Shown in pieces: positions 6,572-16,587 of a stretch of 48,733 nt of DNA. The translations under genes were made by a program, and so were the position numbers. The stretch spans positions 1 through 48,733 of the forward strand of contig DIAS01000118.1 in the NCBI GenBank assembly GCA_002415855.1, read 5' to 3'. The stretch's first letter is position 1. Every line of letters begins with the position of its first letter. Origin of the DNA: Bacteroidales bacterium UBA5072 (GTDB lineage: Bacteria > Bacteroidota > Bacteroidia > Bacteroidales > UBA10428). The notes beneath the pieces are model-generated. The model saw only the letters and a program-made list of their open reading frames with translations, did no database searches and was not told where the DNA came from.

Positions 6572-9145
6572 TTACTTTTCTTCCTTTTCTATATCATCGA
6601 CAGTTGTGCTGTCAGCTTCTTCCTGGTGAAATACCTTCATCAGCACTTCTTCCTTCTTCTTGTCGAAGCTGATGCCAATAATGTCACCTTCCTTCATGTT
6701 TGACTTGATGATGACTTCCGCCATCGGATCCTCAAGGTATTTCTGGATGGCCCGTTTCAGTGGTCGGGCACCAAACTGGATATCATACCCTTTTTCGGCA
6801 ATAAAGTCCTTGGCGGCTTCGGTCATTTTTATCTGGAAGCCCATTGCAAGGATTCTTTTGTAAAGGCCTTTCAATTCAATATCAATGATTTTGTGGATAT
6901 CATCCCGTGTTAGGGCATTGAAAATGACCACATCGTCGATCCTGTTCAGGAATTCAGGCGAGAAAGCTTTTTTCAATGCATTCTGAATGATACTCTTTGT
7001 ATACTCGTTGGAGGTTTCCTGTTTTGTCTTTGTCGAGAATCCGACGCCCTGTCCAAAGTCTTTCAGCTGGCGTGTTCCGATATTCGAGGTCATGATCACG
7101 ATAGTATTTCTGAAATCCACGCGCCGCCCGAGGCTGTCAGTCAGTTGACCCTCATCGAGCACCTGGAGCAGGATATTGTAAACATCGGGGTGGGCTTTCT
7201 CGATTTCATCGAGAAGTACCACGCTGTATGGCCGACGTCTCACTTTTTCCGTGAGCTGCCCTCCTTCTTCGTAACCGATATAGCCCGGAGGTGCACCCAC
7301 CAGTCGTGACACGGAGAACTTCTCCATGTATTCGCTCATATCAATACGTATCAGGTTATTGGGTGAATCGAACAGGTACTGGGCAAGTACCTTGGCCAAT
7401 TGTGTTTTACCAACCCCTGTAGGGCCCAGGAAAATGAATGTTCCGATGGGCTTATTAGGGTCTTTTAATCCTGCTCTGTTCCTTTGAATTGATTTGACAA
7501 CCTTTTCAATAGCCTCATCCTGTCCGATCACACTGCCCCTAAGCTCTTCACCCATCTTCAGAAGTCGCTGGCCTTCTTCAAGAGCAATGCGTTGTACTGG
7601 TACACCGGTCATCATAGCCACAACTTCCGCCACCTTTTCGGCATCAACAACCTGTCGGTTGCGCGTCAGTTCTTTTTCCCATTTCAGCTTCTCGTCTTCG
7701 AGCATTTCCAGGAATTCCTTCTCCTTGTCCCTGAAACTGGCAGCTTTTTCAAAGTTTTGATTCTTTACAGCCTTGATCTTCTCCTTTTTAGTCTCCTCGA
7801 TTTTCTTTTCAAGGTCGATGATCCTTTCCGGTACATGGATATTGGAGATGTGAACCCTTGATCCCGATTCATCCAGGGCATCGATGGCCTTGTCGGGCAG
7901 GTGCCTGTCGGATATGTACCTGTTTGTGAGTTTCACGCAGGCATCAATGGCATCAGGGGTATAGATAACATTATGATGATCTTCATAACGCTCTTTGACG
8001 TTGTTCAGGATTTCCACTGTTTCTTCCGGAGATGTGGGCTCAACCATTACTTTTTGGAAACGGCGTTCCAGAGCGCCGTCCTTTTCAATATGTTGCCGGT
8101 ATTCATCGAGTGTTGTAGCGCCGATACACTGTATATCTCCCCGTGCAAGGGCGGGCTTCAGCATGTTGGCAGCATCCAGGGAACCGGTGGCACCGCCTGC
8201 ACCCACGATGGTATGGATTTCATCAATAAAGAGAACAATGCTCGAAGTTTTTGACAACTCATTCAGAATGGCTTTCATGCGCTCCTCGAACTGTCCGCGG
8301 TATTTTGTACCAGCAACAATGGCCGCCAGGTCAAGTGTGACGACACGTTTGCCAAATAAAACCCGGGATACCTTTTTCTGAATGATTCTAAGGGCCAGGC
8401 CTTCAACAATGGCCGATTTTCCAACACCCGGCTCACCAATCAATATGGGATTGTTTTTTTTACGCCTGCTCAGGATCTGTGCGAGCCTTTCGATCTCCCT
8501 TTCCCGGCCAACAATAGGATCCAGGCGATCCTCCTCGGCAGCTTTGGTGAGATCGATCCCGAAATTATCCAGGACGGGCGTATCAGAATTTGATTTGGCG
8601 CCCGACTCGGGATTGGGGCCCTTTCCTCCCTGTGAACCGAAGCTTCCCATGGGCTCATCGTCCTCATGCGGGTAATCGGCTCGTGGTTCGCTGTCCTCTG
8701 AATCTGCCATGTGCTCATTCAGCAATTCCCTGCGGGCCTTTTCATAGTCAATGCTGTGTTCGAACATAACCCTCGAAACCGGTGAATTCTCATCCTTGAT
8801 GATGGCCAGGAGGAGATGACCAGTATCAATGGTGTTCTTTTTCAATGATTTCGCCTCAAGGTACACAAGTTTGAGTATTCTTTCGGATGTCTTGAGGAGG
8901 GGTATATTATCGGTATCTGTGACCTTGATTGGTCCGTTCGGAGATATTACCGTTTCAATGTCTTTTTTCAATTGATAAAGATTAACTCCCAGTGAAACAA
9001 GGATATCGATTGCGACTCCTTCGCCTTCCCGGAGTATCCCCAGGAGCAGGTGCTCAGGGGCTATCTCATTATTGCCGAGTCGAATGGCTTCTTCTTTGCT
9101 AAAGGAAAGTACATCTTTAATTCTTTGTGAGAACTTAGCATCCAT
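6572..9145 (-). CDS. clpC: ATP-dependent Clp protease ATPase subunit ClpC
   Basis: An 857-residue Hsp100 unfoldase: two N-terminal Clp repeats (about 1-145), a linker rich in D/E/G/S, AAA-1 with Walker A GEPGVGKSAIVEG and FIDEIHTIVGAG, a short middle domain containing a UVR-like segment (NFEKAASFRDKEKEFLE), then AAA-2 with GPTGVGKTQLAKVL and VLLDEIEKAHPDV. The UVR segment and the short middle domain fit ClpC rather than ClpB. It feeds unfolded substrates to ClpP, or acts with adaptors. The gene is divergent from gyrA over a 203-base gap, with its own -7 element. Confidence 0.95.
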   Translation of the reverse strand: MDAKFSQRIKDVLSFSKEEAIRLGNNEIAPEHLLLGILREGEGVAIDILVSLGVNLYQLKKDIETVISPNGPIKVTDTDNIPLLKTSERILKLVYLEAKSLKKNTIDTGHLLLAIIKDENSPVSRVMFEHSIDYEKARRELLNEHMADSEDSEPRADYPHEDDEPMGSFGSQGGKGPNPESGAKSNSDTPVLDNFGIDLTKAAEEDRLDPIVGREREIERLAQILSRRKKNNPILIGEPGVGKSAIVEGLALRIIQKKVSRVLFGKRVVTLDLAAIVAGTKYRGQFEERMKAILNELSKTSSIVLFIDEIHTIVGAGGATGSLDAANMLKPALARGDIQCIGATTLDEYRQHIEKDGALERRFQKVMVEPTSPEETVEILNNVKERYEDHHNVIYTPDAIDACVKLTNRYISDRHLPDKAIDALDESGSRVHISNIHVPERIIDLEKKIEETKKEKIKAVKNQNFEKAASFRDKEKEFLEMLEDEKLKWEKELTRNRQVVDAEKVAEVVAMMTGVPVQRIALEEGQRLLKMGEELRGSVIGQDEAIEKVVKSIQRNRAGLKDPNKPIGTFIFLGPTGVGKTQLAKVLAQYLFDSPNNLIRIDMSEYMEKFSVSRLVGAPPGYIGYEEGGQLTEKVRRRPYSVVLLDEIEKAHPDVYNILLQVLDEGQLTDSLGRRVDFRNTIVIMTSNIGTRQLKDFGQGVGFSTKTKQETSNEYTKSIIQNALKKAFSPEFLNRIDDVVIFNALTRDDIHKIIDIELKGLYKRILAMGFQIKMTEAAKDFIAEKGYDIQFGARPLKRAIQKYLEDPMAEVIIKSNMKEGDIIGISFDKKKEEVLMKVFHQEEADSTTVDDIEKEEK

Positions 9146-9190
9146 AAATCTGATTGATTCTTTATTCTGTTGCTACTTAAATATCGTGCA

Positions 9191-9198
9191 CAAATATA
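9191..9198 (-). promoter_or_regulatory. -7 promoter element of clpC
   Basis: On the minus strand this reads TATATTTG, a perfect TAnnTTTG, about 46 bases before the clpC start. The -33 region is poor. No CtsR-like or CIRCE repeat was seen in the gap to gyrA. Confidence 0.5.
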
Positions 9199-9348
9199 CG
9201 AATTAATTAGAAACGGTTTTTAACAGCGTTTGTTAATATAAACAGGAGAAAAAAAACGTTTAAAAGGCGATAATTGCCTACTTTAGCTGCTTAATTTGAA
9301 GTGGAGTTGTAAACATAACAAGCAAAGTGTAAAACTGGTAACATTAAC

Positions 9349-11853
9349 ATGGCTGAAGGAGAAAAAATCATACAGATCAATATTGAGGAGGAAATGAAAT
9401 CGGCTTACATCGATTACTCGATGTCAGTCATTGTTTCACGCGCTTTACCTGATGTACGGGACGGACTTAAGCCCGTTCACCGCAGGGTACTGTTTGGCAT
9501 GCAGGATTTGGGCGTTTTTTCAAACCGGCCATACAAAAAGTCCGCTCGTATAGTAGGGGAGGTTCTTGGAAAGTATCATCCCCACGGAGATTCATCAGTA
9601 TATGACGCCATGGTAAGAATGGCGCAGGACTGGTCACTCAGGTATCCGCTGGTGGAAGGCCAGGGCAATTTCGGATCGATGGATGGTGATAACCCGGCCG
9701 CCATGAGGTATACAGAGGCCAGGCTGCAGAAGATCGCCGAAGAAATGCTGGCGGATATTGACAAAAATACGGTTGATTTCCAGCTGAACTTCGATGATAC
9801 CTTGCAGGAGCCTACGGTGGTTCCTTCCAGGATACCCAATCTGCTGATCAATGGTGCATCGGGTATTGCCGTAGGAATGGCCACCAATATGCCTCCTCAC
9901 AATCTCACCGAAGTCTGCAGGGCTGTAACCGCATATATCGACAACAGGGATATTACCACCGAGGAGCTGATGGTCCACATCAAAGGGCCTGATTTCCCAA
10001 CCGGGGGAATTATTTATGGCTTTCAGGGTATTCGTGAAGCCTTTGATACAGGAAGGGGAAGGATTGTTTTACGTGCCCGCACCGAGATAGAAATTACCCC
10101 AAGCGGCCGTGAGGTCATCGTCATCAAGGAAGTTCCTTACCAGGTGAACAAGGCCGATATGATCAAAAAGATCGCTGAACTTATCAACGATAAGAAAATT
10201 GAAGGCATATCCTATATTAATGATGAATCCGACAGAAATGGCGTCAGGGTGGTGATCATCTGCAAAAAGGAAGCGCAGTCAAGCGTTGTTTTAAACAACC
10301 TTTATAAACTCACCCAGTTACAGACTTCATTCAACGTTAACAACATTGCACTTGTGCATGGCAGGCCCAGGCTTCTTTCCCTGAAGCAGAACATCAAATA
10401 TTTCGTTGAACACCGGCATGAAGTTGTGGTCAGGCGTACCCGTTACGATCTGGATGAATCGGAGAAAAAGGCCCATATCCTTGAAGGTCTGCTCATTGCC
10501 CTGGATCATCTTGATGCGGTGATCAGCCTGATCAGGGCCTCTAAAACCCCTGATGATGCCAGGGAAGGGCTGATAGCAACTTTCAGCCTGACCGAGGTTC
10601 AGGCCAAAGCCATCCTCGAAATGAGACTGCAAAGGCTGACGGGACTGGAAAGAGAAAAGATCAAACTGGAATACGATGAACTGCAGAAGCTGATCGAATA
10701 TCTGAAAAGACTACTGGCGGATGAACCCATGCGCATGCAGGTAATCAAGGATGAGCTTGCCGAACTGATCGAGAAATATGGCGACGAGCGGCGTACAAGC
10801 ATCGTGCCTGATGCCGGTGAATTCAACCCGGAGGATTTTTATGCGGATGACGATATGATCATTACCGTTTCACACTTGGGCTACATCAAACGCACACCGT
10901 TAACTGAATTCCGCACACAGCAGCGGGGAGGCAAGGGTTCCAAAGGTAGCGAAACGCGTGATGAGGATTACCTGGAACATATGTATCATGCCACCATGCA
11001 CAATACCATGCTTTTCTTTACCGAGAAGGGCAGATGCTTCTGGCTTAAAGTATATGAAATTCCAGAAGGGACCAGAACCTCAAAGGGTCGAGCTATCCAA
11101 AATCTCCTGAACATCGAATCAGGTGATAAGGTAAAAGCATTCATCAACCTAAAAAGCCTGGTGGACGCTGAGTATATTGCCAACAATTACATTGTGCTTT
11201 GCACGACCAAAGGTATAATCAAGAAAACCTCGCTGGATGCTTATTCAAGGCCAAGACAAAATGGTATCAACGCGATAAACATCAGGGAAGGCGATAGCCT
11301 GCTCGAAGCCCAGCTTACGAACGGCAGCAATGAGATTCTTCTGGCTGTCCGTGCGGGGAAAGCTATCCGGTTCCATGAAAAAACAGTTAGGCCCATGGGC
11401 CGTACTGCATCAGGCGTTACAGGGATCAGGTTTACATCGCCGTCCGATGAAGTGGTGGGAATGATCTGCATTCAGGATACTTCGACCAATGTTCTGGTTG
11501 TATCTGAGAACGGCTATGGCAAGCGTACCGAGTTGGAGGATTACCGTGTGACCAACAGGGGAGGAAAGGGCGTGAAAACCATCAACATTACCGATAAGAC
11601 AGGGCCCCTCATTGCCATAAAAGCCGTAACTGATAAGGATGATATCATGATCATCAACAAATCAGGACTTACCATCAGGCTGGCAGTGGCTAATCTAAGG
11701 CTTATGGGAAGGGCAACACAGGGTGTAAGGCTCATCAACATCAAGAGTGGTGATTCAATCGCTGCAGTTACTGATGTGGTGGGGTCCGCAGACAACCCTG
11801 ATGAGAGGGACCCGGAAGATTTTTCAGAGGAAAACGGTAATTTAACTGCTTAA
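9349..11853 (+). CDS. gyrA: DNA gyrase subunit A
   Basis: An 834-residue type IIA topoisomerase subunit. The catalytic tyrosine is Y121 (AAMRYTEARL). The quinolone region reads HPHGDSSVYDAMVRMAQ, with Ser and Asp retained at the positions equivalent to E. coli S83 and D87, so no classic resistance change is present. The C-terminal domain has the GyrA box QQRGGKG and beta-pinwheel repeats (about 500-810), and an acidic tail. The box argues for GyrA rather than ParC. It introduces negative supercoils together with GyrB, which is not in this window. A secreted TPR gene follows, a pairing seen in other Bacteroidota. Confidence 0.97.
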   Translation: MAEGEKIIQINIEEEMKSAYIDYSMSVIVSRALPDVRDGLKPVHRRVLFGMQDLGVFSNRPYKKSARIVGEVLGKYHPHGDSSVYDAMVRMAQDWSLRYPLVEGQGNFGSMDGDNPAAMRYTEARLQKIAEEMLADIDKNTVDFQLNFDDTLQEPTVVPSRIPNLLINGASGIAVGMATNMPPHNLTEVCRAVTAYIDNRDITTEELMVHIKGPDFPTGGIIYGFQGIREAFDTGRGRIVLRARTEIEITPSGREVIVIKEVPYQVNKADMIKKIAELINDKKIEGISYINDESDRNGVRVVIICKKEAQSSVVLNNLYKLTQLQTSFNVNNIALVHGRPRLLSLKQNIKYFVEHRHEVVVRRTRYDLDESEKKAHILEGLLIALDHLDAVISLIRASKTPDDAREGLIATFSLTEVQAKAILEMRLQRLTGLEREKIKLEYDELQKLIEYLKRLLADEPMRMQVIKDELAELIEKYGDERRTSIVPDAGEFNPEDFYADDDMIITVSHLGYIKRTPLTEFRTQQRGGKGSKGSETRDEDYLEHMYHATMHNTMLFFTEKGRCFWLKVYEIPEGTRTSKGRAIQNLLNIESGDKVKAFINLKSLVDAEYIANNYIVLCTTKGIIKKTSLDAYSRPRQNGINAINIREGDSLLEAQLTNGSNEILLAVRAGKAIRFHEKTVRPMGRTASGVTGIRFTSPSDEVVGMICIQDTSTNVLVVSENGYGKRTELEDYRVTNRGGKGVKTINITDKTGPLIAIKAVTDKDDIMIINKSGLTIRLAVANLRLMGRATQGVRLINIKSGDSIAAVTDVVGSADNPDERDPEDFSEENGNLTA

Positions 11854-11866
11854 TATTCTGCGATCT

Positions 11867-11898
11867 TTTGGACAATAAACAAATTGAATTTATATTTG
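11867..11898 (+). promoter_or_regulatory. promoter of the TPR gene downstream of gyrA
   Basis: TTTG at 11867-11870, 20 bases, then TATATTTG at 11891-11898: a near-ideal Bacteroidota promoter. Transcription would start near 11903, leaving a leader of about 55 bases. The TPR gene therefore need not depend on gyrA transcription. Confidence 0.65.
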
Positions 11899-11957
11899 GC
11901 AAAATTTTTGATACTAACCATTAAGCAATTTTTATAATAATTTTAAAAACGAATACG

Positions 11958-13259
11958 ATGAAGCGAATTAGTTTGTTTCTTATTGCGATGTCACTTTTTG
12001 CCGGAACCTGTTTGAAAGGCCAGACACCTGCAACAGGTGGTACGGCACTGAATTACACTGGCCTGGAAAATAAACTGAAGAAGAGTGATGCTGAAATTAT
12101 CGATCCCAAAAAGAACATCAAAGCCAAAACCTGGACGAGCCGCGCCCAGTTGTTAATCGATATTTTTAATGTAAACAACGATGTTTTGCAGAAGGAGATG
12201 GATCAAACCACAGCAAAGTTGTTTTACAAAGAACCATTGGAAATTCAGACTTCCGATGAAGGTGGAAATAAAGTGGAAGTATATGTATATGAACGTGTTA
12301 ATCTGAAATTTGTGAATGGGAAACTGGATAGCTGGACCGAAACCAAGAAGATTCATCCGGATCCTCTGAAAGAGTCGAGAAAATCAATTGACGAAGCTAT
12401 TAAGGTAAATACTGACGGAAAAGCTGATGAGGATATCATTAAAGTTATCGGAAACCTGAAGACTGCTTTTGAGAACGAGGCCGTGATCGCCTATGAAAAG
12501 AAAGACTTCAAATTGTCATATGAGGATTTTATCCAGATCCTGGATATGAACAAGCTACCCCTGATGAACAACAGAATTGATACTGTAGATATCTATTATG
12601 CCGGTAGGGCCGCACTGGAAAACAAGGATTATAAGGAAGCTAACAGGCTTTTTGAAACTGCAGCTGCCAATGGTTTTAATGATCCTTACATTTATGTATT
12701 CCGCAAACAGAGCTATTTCGCAAGTGGTGATACAACCAGCGGGGTAAATGTAATTATTGATGGATTCAATAAATTCCCTGAGAATCAGGCTATTATGAAT
12801 GAATTGATCAATTATTATGTGGTTGCCAACCAGGGTGAGGAAGCCTTGAAGCTCATTGCCAAAGCCAAGGCCACCGATCCCCAGAATGCTTCCTACTTAC
12901 TGGTAGAAGGAGCGCTGTATGACAAGATGGGAAATTTTGAGGAAGCTGTCAAGTCATACAAAAGCTGTTTGGAGCTCGATGCCAATTATTTCGATGCCAA
13001 TTATAACCTTGGCGTTCTGTATTTCAACAAAGCTGTGAAAATATATGAGGATGCTTCCAAGATTTCTGACAATACCGAATTTGAAAAGGTTCAGAAACAG
13101 GGCGACGAAATGCTGAAAGCAGCTATTCCTTTCATGCAGAAAGCCAATGAACTTGAACCAAGTGACCGGGTGCCGCTGGAAACGTTAAAAACGATTTTCT
13201 ACAGGCTTAAAATGACTGAACAGTATGACGAAGTTGTAAGAAAACTCAGCACCCTGTAA
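11958..13259 (+). CDS. Secreted tetratricopeptide repeat protein
   Basis: A 433-residue protein with a signal peptide (MKRISLFLIAMSLFAGTCLKGQ, cleavage after GQ likely). TPR-like helix pairs run from about residue 145 to the end, for example AVIAYEKKDFKLSYEDF, YAGRAALENKDYKEANRLF and NASYLLVEGALYDKMGNFEE-AVKSYKSCLELD. Such a protein would act as a scaffold in the periplasm or on the inner face of the outer membrane. It follows gyrA by 104 bases but has its own promoter and is closed by a terminator. No enzymatic domain is visible and the exact role is unknown. Confidence 0.88.
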   Translation: MKRISLFLIAMSLFAGTCLKGQTPATGGTALNYTGLENKLKKSDAEIIDPKKNIKAKTWTSRAQLLIDIFNVNNDVLQKEMDQTTAKLFYKEPLEIQTSDEGGNKVEVYVYERVNLKFVNGKLDSWTETKKIHPDPLKESRKSIDEAIKVNTDGKADEDIIKVIGNLKTAFENEAVIAYEKKDFKLSYEDFIQILDMNKLPLMNNRIDTVDIYYAGRAALENKDYKEANRLFETAAANGFNDPYIYVFRKQSYFASGDTTSGVNVIIDGFNKFPENQAIMNELINYYVVANQGEEALKLIAKAKATDPQNASYLLVEGALYDKMGNFEEAVKSYKSCLELDANYFDANYNLGVLYFNKAVKIYEDASKISDNTEFEKVQKQGDEMLKAAIPFMQKANELEPSDRVPLETLKTIFYRLKMTEQYDEVVRKLSTL

Positions 13260-13265
13260 TGCTAA

Positions 13266-13296
13266 AAAGGGAAGTGTATACTTCCCTTTATTTTAG
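13266..13296 (+). terminator. terminator after the TPR gene
   Basis: A perfect 9-bp stem (AAAGGGAAG with CTTCCCTTT) with a TGTATA loop, followed by ATTTTA. The T-run is short but the stem is strong and lies 6 bases after the stop codon. Confidence 0.75.
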
Positions 13297-13337
13297 CTTA
13301 TTCTATTTAACATAATATTAATTATGGGACATTTGCC

Positions 13338-13361
13338 ATAGTAAGCTTCTTTGCTTACTAT
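13338..13361. terminator. hairpin between convergent genes
   Basis: A perfect 9-bp inverted repeat (ATAGTAAGC with GCTTACTAT) with a 6-base loop, 4 bases beyond the stop of the minus-strand metallopeptidase gene. There is no T-run on either side, so it may be an mRNA 3'-end stabiliser or a weak terminator. Confidence 0.5.
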
Positions 13362-13365
13362 CTGC

Positions 13366-16300
13366 CTACTGTTTACGAATCAGTTTATCAGAATAAAAGA
13401 CATTTGCAGATGGCGCGTTCTCAAAGAAAGAGCCTTCAGGTAAAGGCACCTGTACTTGTATCGTTATACCGCCTATCGCCTCACCATTAATAAATTGCAT
13501 GATATTGATTCTCCTGAACGGTCGCAGACATCCCCTAAAGCCAACAATCCTGAATTTACACCTGCATTCTTCGTCATCTGTATACTGGCCCATGATCTTG
13601 CCAGCTACTTTACCGGACTCGGGATCGATCTTTCCGGAGAAATTTCCAATTACCTTGCCAAGCTGTTCAATCTGCAGTGTGATAGTGCCTTTTATCTGTT
13701 TGCCTTTTACTTTGACGCCTGTAAGCATTCCCGTTACAGGGCCGCATACTGTGCCATAAATCTCGCCTTTTATTTCACCATCAAAAGGTGGTTTGAGGAA
13801 TTTGTTTTCTTCTTTCGGCATATCAATCATCAAGGTCAACTGTTTTTCCTCTCCTGGTTTCAGCCTTAAAGCTTTAATATCTTCCTTCAGTTCTACTTTC
13901 CATTTTTCGGGAAGTGTATTGGCTATCTTTAATTGCAGTTGAACTTCACGTTTTTCTTTAGGATTACCAACCATAAAGCCAAAACCTATTGGCATGCCGG
14001 CTGTGTAAGGTATATATCCTACATTTGACTGAGTATCATTATTGTATGTATTTACTTCATTGCTGCTTGTTACATGAGCGCGGATGCAGAAATGGTGAAC
14101 TACCTCTCCTGCACCAAGTGGTGCTATGTACCATTTTACCCGTGCCGAGGCAGGTGGTATATTCTGGTCTGCGTCGGAAAAATTTGAAGTGCCAGCGGCA
14201 AGGGTTCCAATGTTCAATGTTGCTGGATTACCATTGATATCAAGCATAGGATTCCATGTAACGGAACCGGTTCCTGCCTTTGCATATTCAAAGGTTACAG
14301 TAACATTGTTAGCTGGCTGATCACCTACATTTCTTACACGGCAATATACACTGTTCTCATAATTTGTTGGGTTGCCCATGCTATCGAGTATATTAATGAT
14401 AGCATTCCATTCTGATGTTCCTCCGTTATTGATAAACAGGTCTACGGACGACCAGTCGGGACTATTGATGCCAATATAAGGTCTCGACATCCACCACGAA
14501 GCGCCCCACCGAAGGAAAGTCACATCGGGACCGTAATTAGTCCCCGTGGGATGAAGCCCAATGGCATAAAATGCAAGTTCAGTAGTCTTATGTTCTATTG
14601 AGCCTGCACCATAGATGTCAATGGCCGCGCTCACACAACCATCACGGATGGTGCGGAAAACGTTTTCATCATCATTGGGTATTGCAGTTAAAGCACCATG
14701 AGTGCTCAGGTAATATGTAACAGCTCTGTACCATATACGGGCTGCTTTAAGCACTTCTTTTCCATTGCGGTTTTCTTTTCCCAGGCTATAAACCGGTATT
14801 AGTACCGGATTTCTTGAAGATCGCTGATGTACTCCTCCCTGACCAGTTAAATAAGCACAATGTGCAAGGATGGTTCCTCTGGCATAATGGTCAGTAGTGC
14901 TGGACCTGTCATCAAAGTGATCCAGCTTACCAGAATCAAACGCATTTGTATCTCTTGGGAAAGCTATATTTCGGAAAATAGTAGCCGTTGAGGAAATGTC
15001 CGAACCTGGCCACCATTGTTCTGAAAATAATCCGGCAAAAGTATCAGATAAACCTTCATGAACTGCGCTTAGCCATCCTGAATAAGTAAGTCCTGGATTT
15101 CCATTTGCGTCTTTAAAATTGAAATCGGTCATAGCATGCTGGTATTCATGACTTACTATGAATCTGGATCCTGCCATGTAATCATATGGAGGGGTGCCGC
15201 CAGGGTCGCCATCGAAAAAGACCAAATAAGAAATCCATTGATTTCCAATGAGCTTCTTATTAAAAAAGGCATTGACCCACCTGGGTGAACCTGGTGCGGA
15301 TGAAAGCAGATCGGTAAAACGAACATGTACTACGACATTTACAGGTTGTGAAGGAACCAACGGGGCGGTAAATTGGTTATTATCCCATCCGGCTCTTCCG
15401 CCTGCCAATGCATCATACCATTCATACAGTTCAGTACAAAAGTGATGTGCATCTGTTTCAGGTTGCTGACCCAATGTTCTTTGCGTATCCGAAGCATCTA
15501 ATGGTAAACGATCCCAGTTATTGTTATTATCTTCAGAAATAAGCAAACCACCGTTAACTATTCCATCACCAACAGTATCAGAAGTGAAAATCAACAAGAG
15601 GGATAAACCATAATTGGGGCTATCATTAGCGTCATAAGTAAGCACATCCCTTGCATTGAGCTTATTTTTAAGCAAGTAGATCATCGAAACATCATCCTGT
15701 ACATTTTTCAGGTTTTTGGCGGCTGGATTTCCAAGAGGAACAACACCCAATCCCGCACCAGCAGTATTAATTTCGGTTCCTTTCCGATCCGGAGCAAAAT
15801 ACAATATCTCGCCGGTTGCAGCATCAATAACAGCCATACCATTATCCACCAATTTTTTTGGATGGATTTCATCCTTTTGAGCATTTTCTTCCCCCTGCAA
15901 ACGGAAAGGAAATTCAGTTAATCCATATCCAAATGTTATCCATGTATACAGAAATTTTTCTTTCCATGGATAAAGAGCTAGATTAGGTTTACCCAATAGC
16001 GGAAAGTTTTTCTCATTTATACCCATTACTTTCTTAAATTCCGCATAACCTTTCAGGTCTTTTATCGGAGCCATTAAGATTTCCTGCAGTTCCGTATCCT
16101 TTATCTTTGGCGTATTGGAAACTTCAATATCCCTGTAACAACTTGATTGAATTTCTACTATATTTCCATCTGCATTAAAATGGAAAATCAGTTTTGAACC
16201 AAATACAGGTATATCACCTCCAATTACTTTTGTTGTTGTTGCATTACTTATAAGAAGATCATATTCAGCATGCAGGAAATTGATATCATCTTTTTGAATA

Positions 16301-16587
16301 CGGTTCAGCCTATAGGTAAAAGGCTTATCTGATGGAAGAAAGAGTTCCCTGTAACCACTCATAAAAGCAACTACTGCTTTTTCAATAGTACTTCCTTTAT
16401 ATGTCTTTACATCAGTTGAGAGTTCCGGGATGTTTAAATTCGCTTGTAAGAGTGACCCCCTGATAAATGAAGCTGTACCTCGGACTTCATTCCATTCAAA
16501 CGACAGATCAACTATCTCCTCTGTTAACTTTTTTAACAGTTCCAATTGCTTTGGAACAATGTTTTTAATGTTTGATAAATTTTTCAT
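13366..16587 (-). CDS. Large M4 (thermolysin-like) metallopeptidase with C-terminal beta domains, no signal peptide
   Basis: 1073 residues. The zinc motif is HEYQH (H480, E481, H484), with the third ligand E511 in HEGLSD (E511 and D515 spaced like thermolysin E166 and D170) and a likely active-site His at H567 (TDHYARG). Residues 1-300 resemble the FTP/PepSY propeptide region of M4 enzymes. Residues from about 745 include a CARDB-like beta domain (NVTVTFEYAKAG), followed by about 200 residues of Gly/Lys-rich beta repeats (GEIKGEIYGTVCG). Unusually, the N-terminus (MKNLSNIKNIVPKQLELLKK) has no signal peptide, and an in-frame TAA lies 9 bases before the ATG, so no longer start is hidden. Protealysin-type M4 enzymes also lack one. 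The substrate is unknown. Confidence 0.85.
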   Translation of the reverse strand: MKNLSNIKNIVPKQLELLKKLTEEIVDLSFEWNEVRGTASFIRGSLLQANLNIPELSTDVKTYKGSTIEKAVVAFMSGYRELFLPSDKPFTYRLNRIQKDDINFLHAEYDLLISNATTTKVIGGDIPVFGSKLIFHFNADGNIVEIQSSCYRDIEVSNTPKIKDTELQEILMAPIKDLKGYAEFKKVMGINEKNFPLLGKPNLALYPWKEKFLYTWITFGYGLTEFPFRLQGEENAQKDEIHPKKLVDNGMAVIDAATGEILYFAPDRKGTEINTAGAGLGVVPLGNPAAKNLKNVQDDVSMIYLLKNKLNARDVLTYDANDSPNYGLSLLLIFTSDTVGDGIVNGGLLISEDNNNNWDRLPLDASDTQRTLGQQPETDAHHFCTELYEWYDALAGGRAGWDNNQFTAPLVPSQPVNVVVHVRFTDLLSSAPGSPRWVNAFFNKKLIGNQWISYLVFFDGDPGGTPPYDYMAGSRFIVSHEYQHAMTDFNFKDANGNPGLTYSGWLSAVHEGLSDTFAGLFSEQWWPGSDISSTATIFRNIAFPRDTNAFDSGKLDHFDDRSSTTDHYARGTILAHCAYLTGQGGVHQRSSRNPVLIPVYSLGKENRNGKEVLKAARIWYRAVTYYLSTHGALTAIPNDDENVFRTIRDGCVSAAIDIYGAGSIEHKTTELAFYAIGLHPTGTNYGPDVTFLRWGASWWMSRPYIGINSPDWSSVDLFINNGGTSEWNAIINILDSMGNPTNYENSVYCRVRNVGDQPANNVTVTFEYAKAGTGSVTWNPMLDINGNPATLNIGTLAAGTSNFSDADQNIPPASARVKWYIAPLGAGEVVHHFCIRAHVTSSNEVNTYNNDTQSNVGYIPYTAGMPIGFGFMVGNPKEKREVQLQLKIANTLPEKWKVELKEDIKALRLKPGEEKQLTLMIDMPKEENKFLKPPFDGEIKGEIYGTVCGPVTGMLTGVKVKGKQIKGTITLQIEQLGKVIGNFSGKIDPESGKVAGKIMGQYTDDEECRCKFRIVGFRGCLRPFRRINIMQFINGEAIGGITIQVQVPLPEGSFFENAPSANVFYSDKLIRKQ

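Noticed and set aside
9349..11853. Topoisomerase IV subunit A (parC)
   Set aside because: The GyrA box QQRGGKG and pinwheel repeats identify gyrase.
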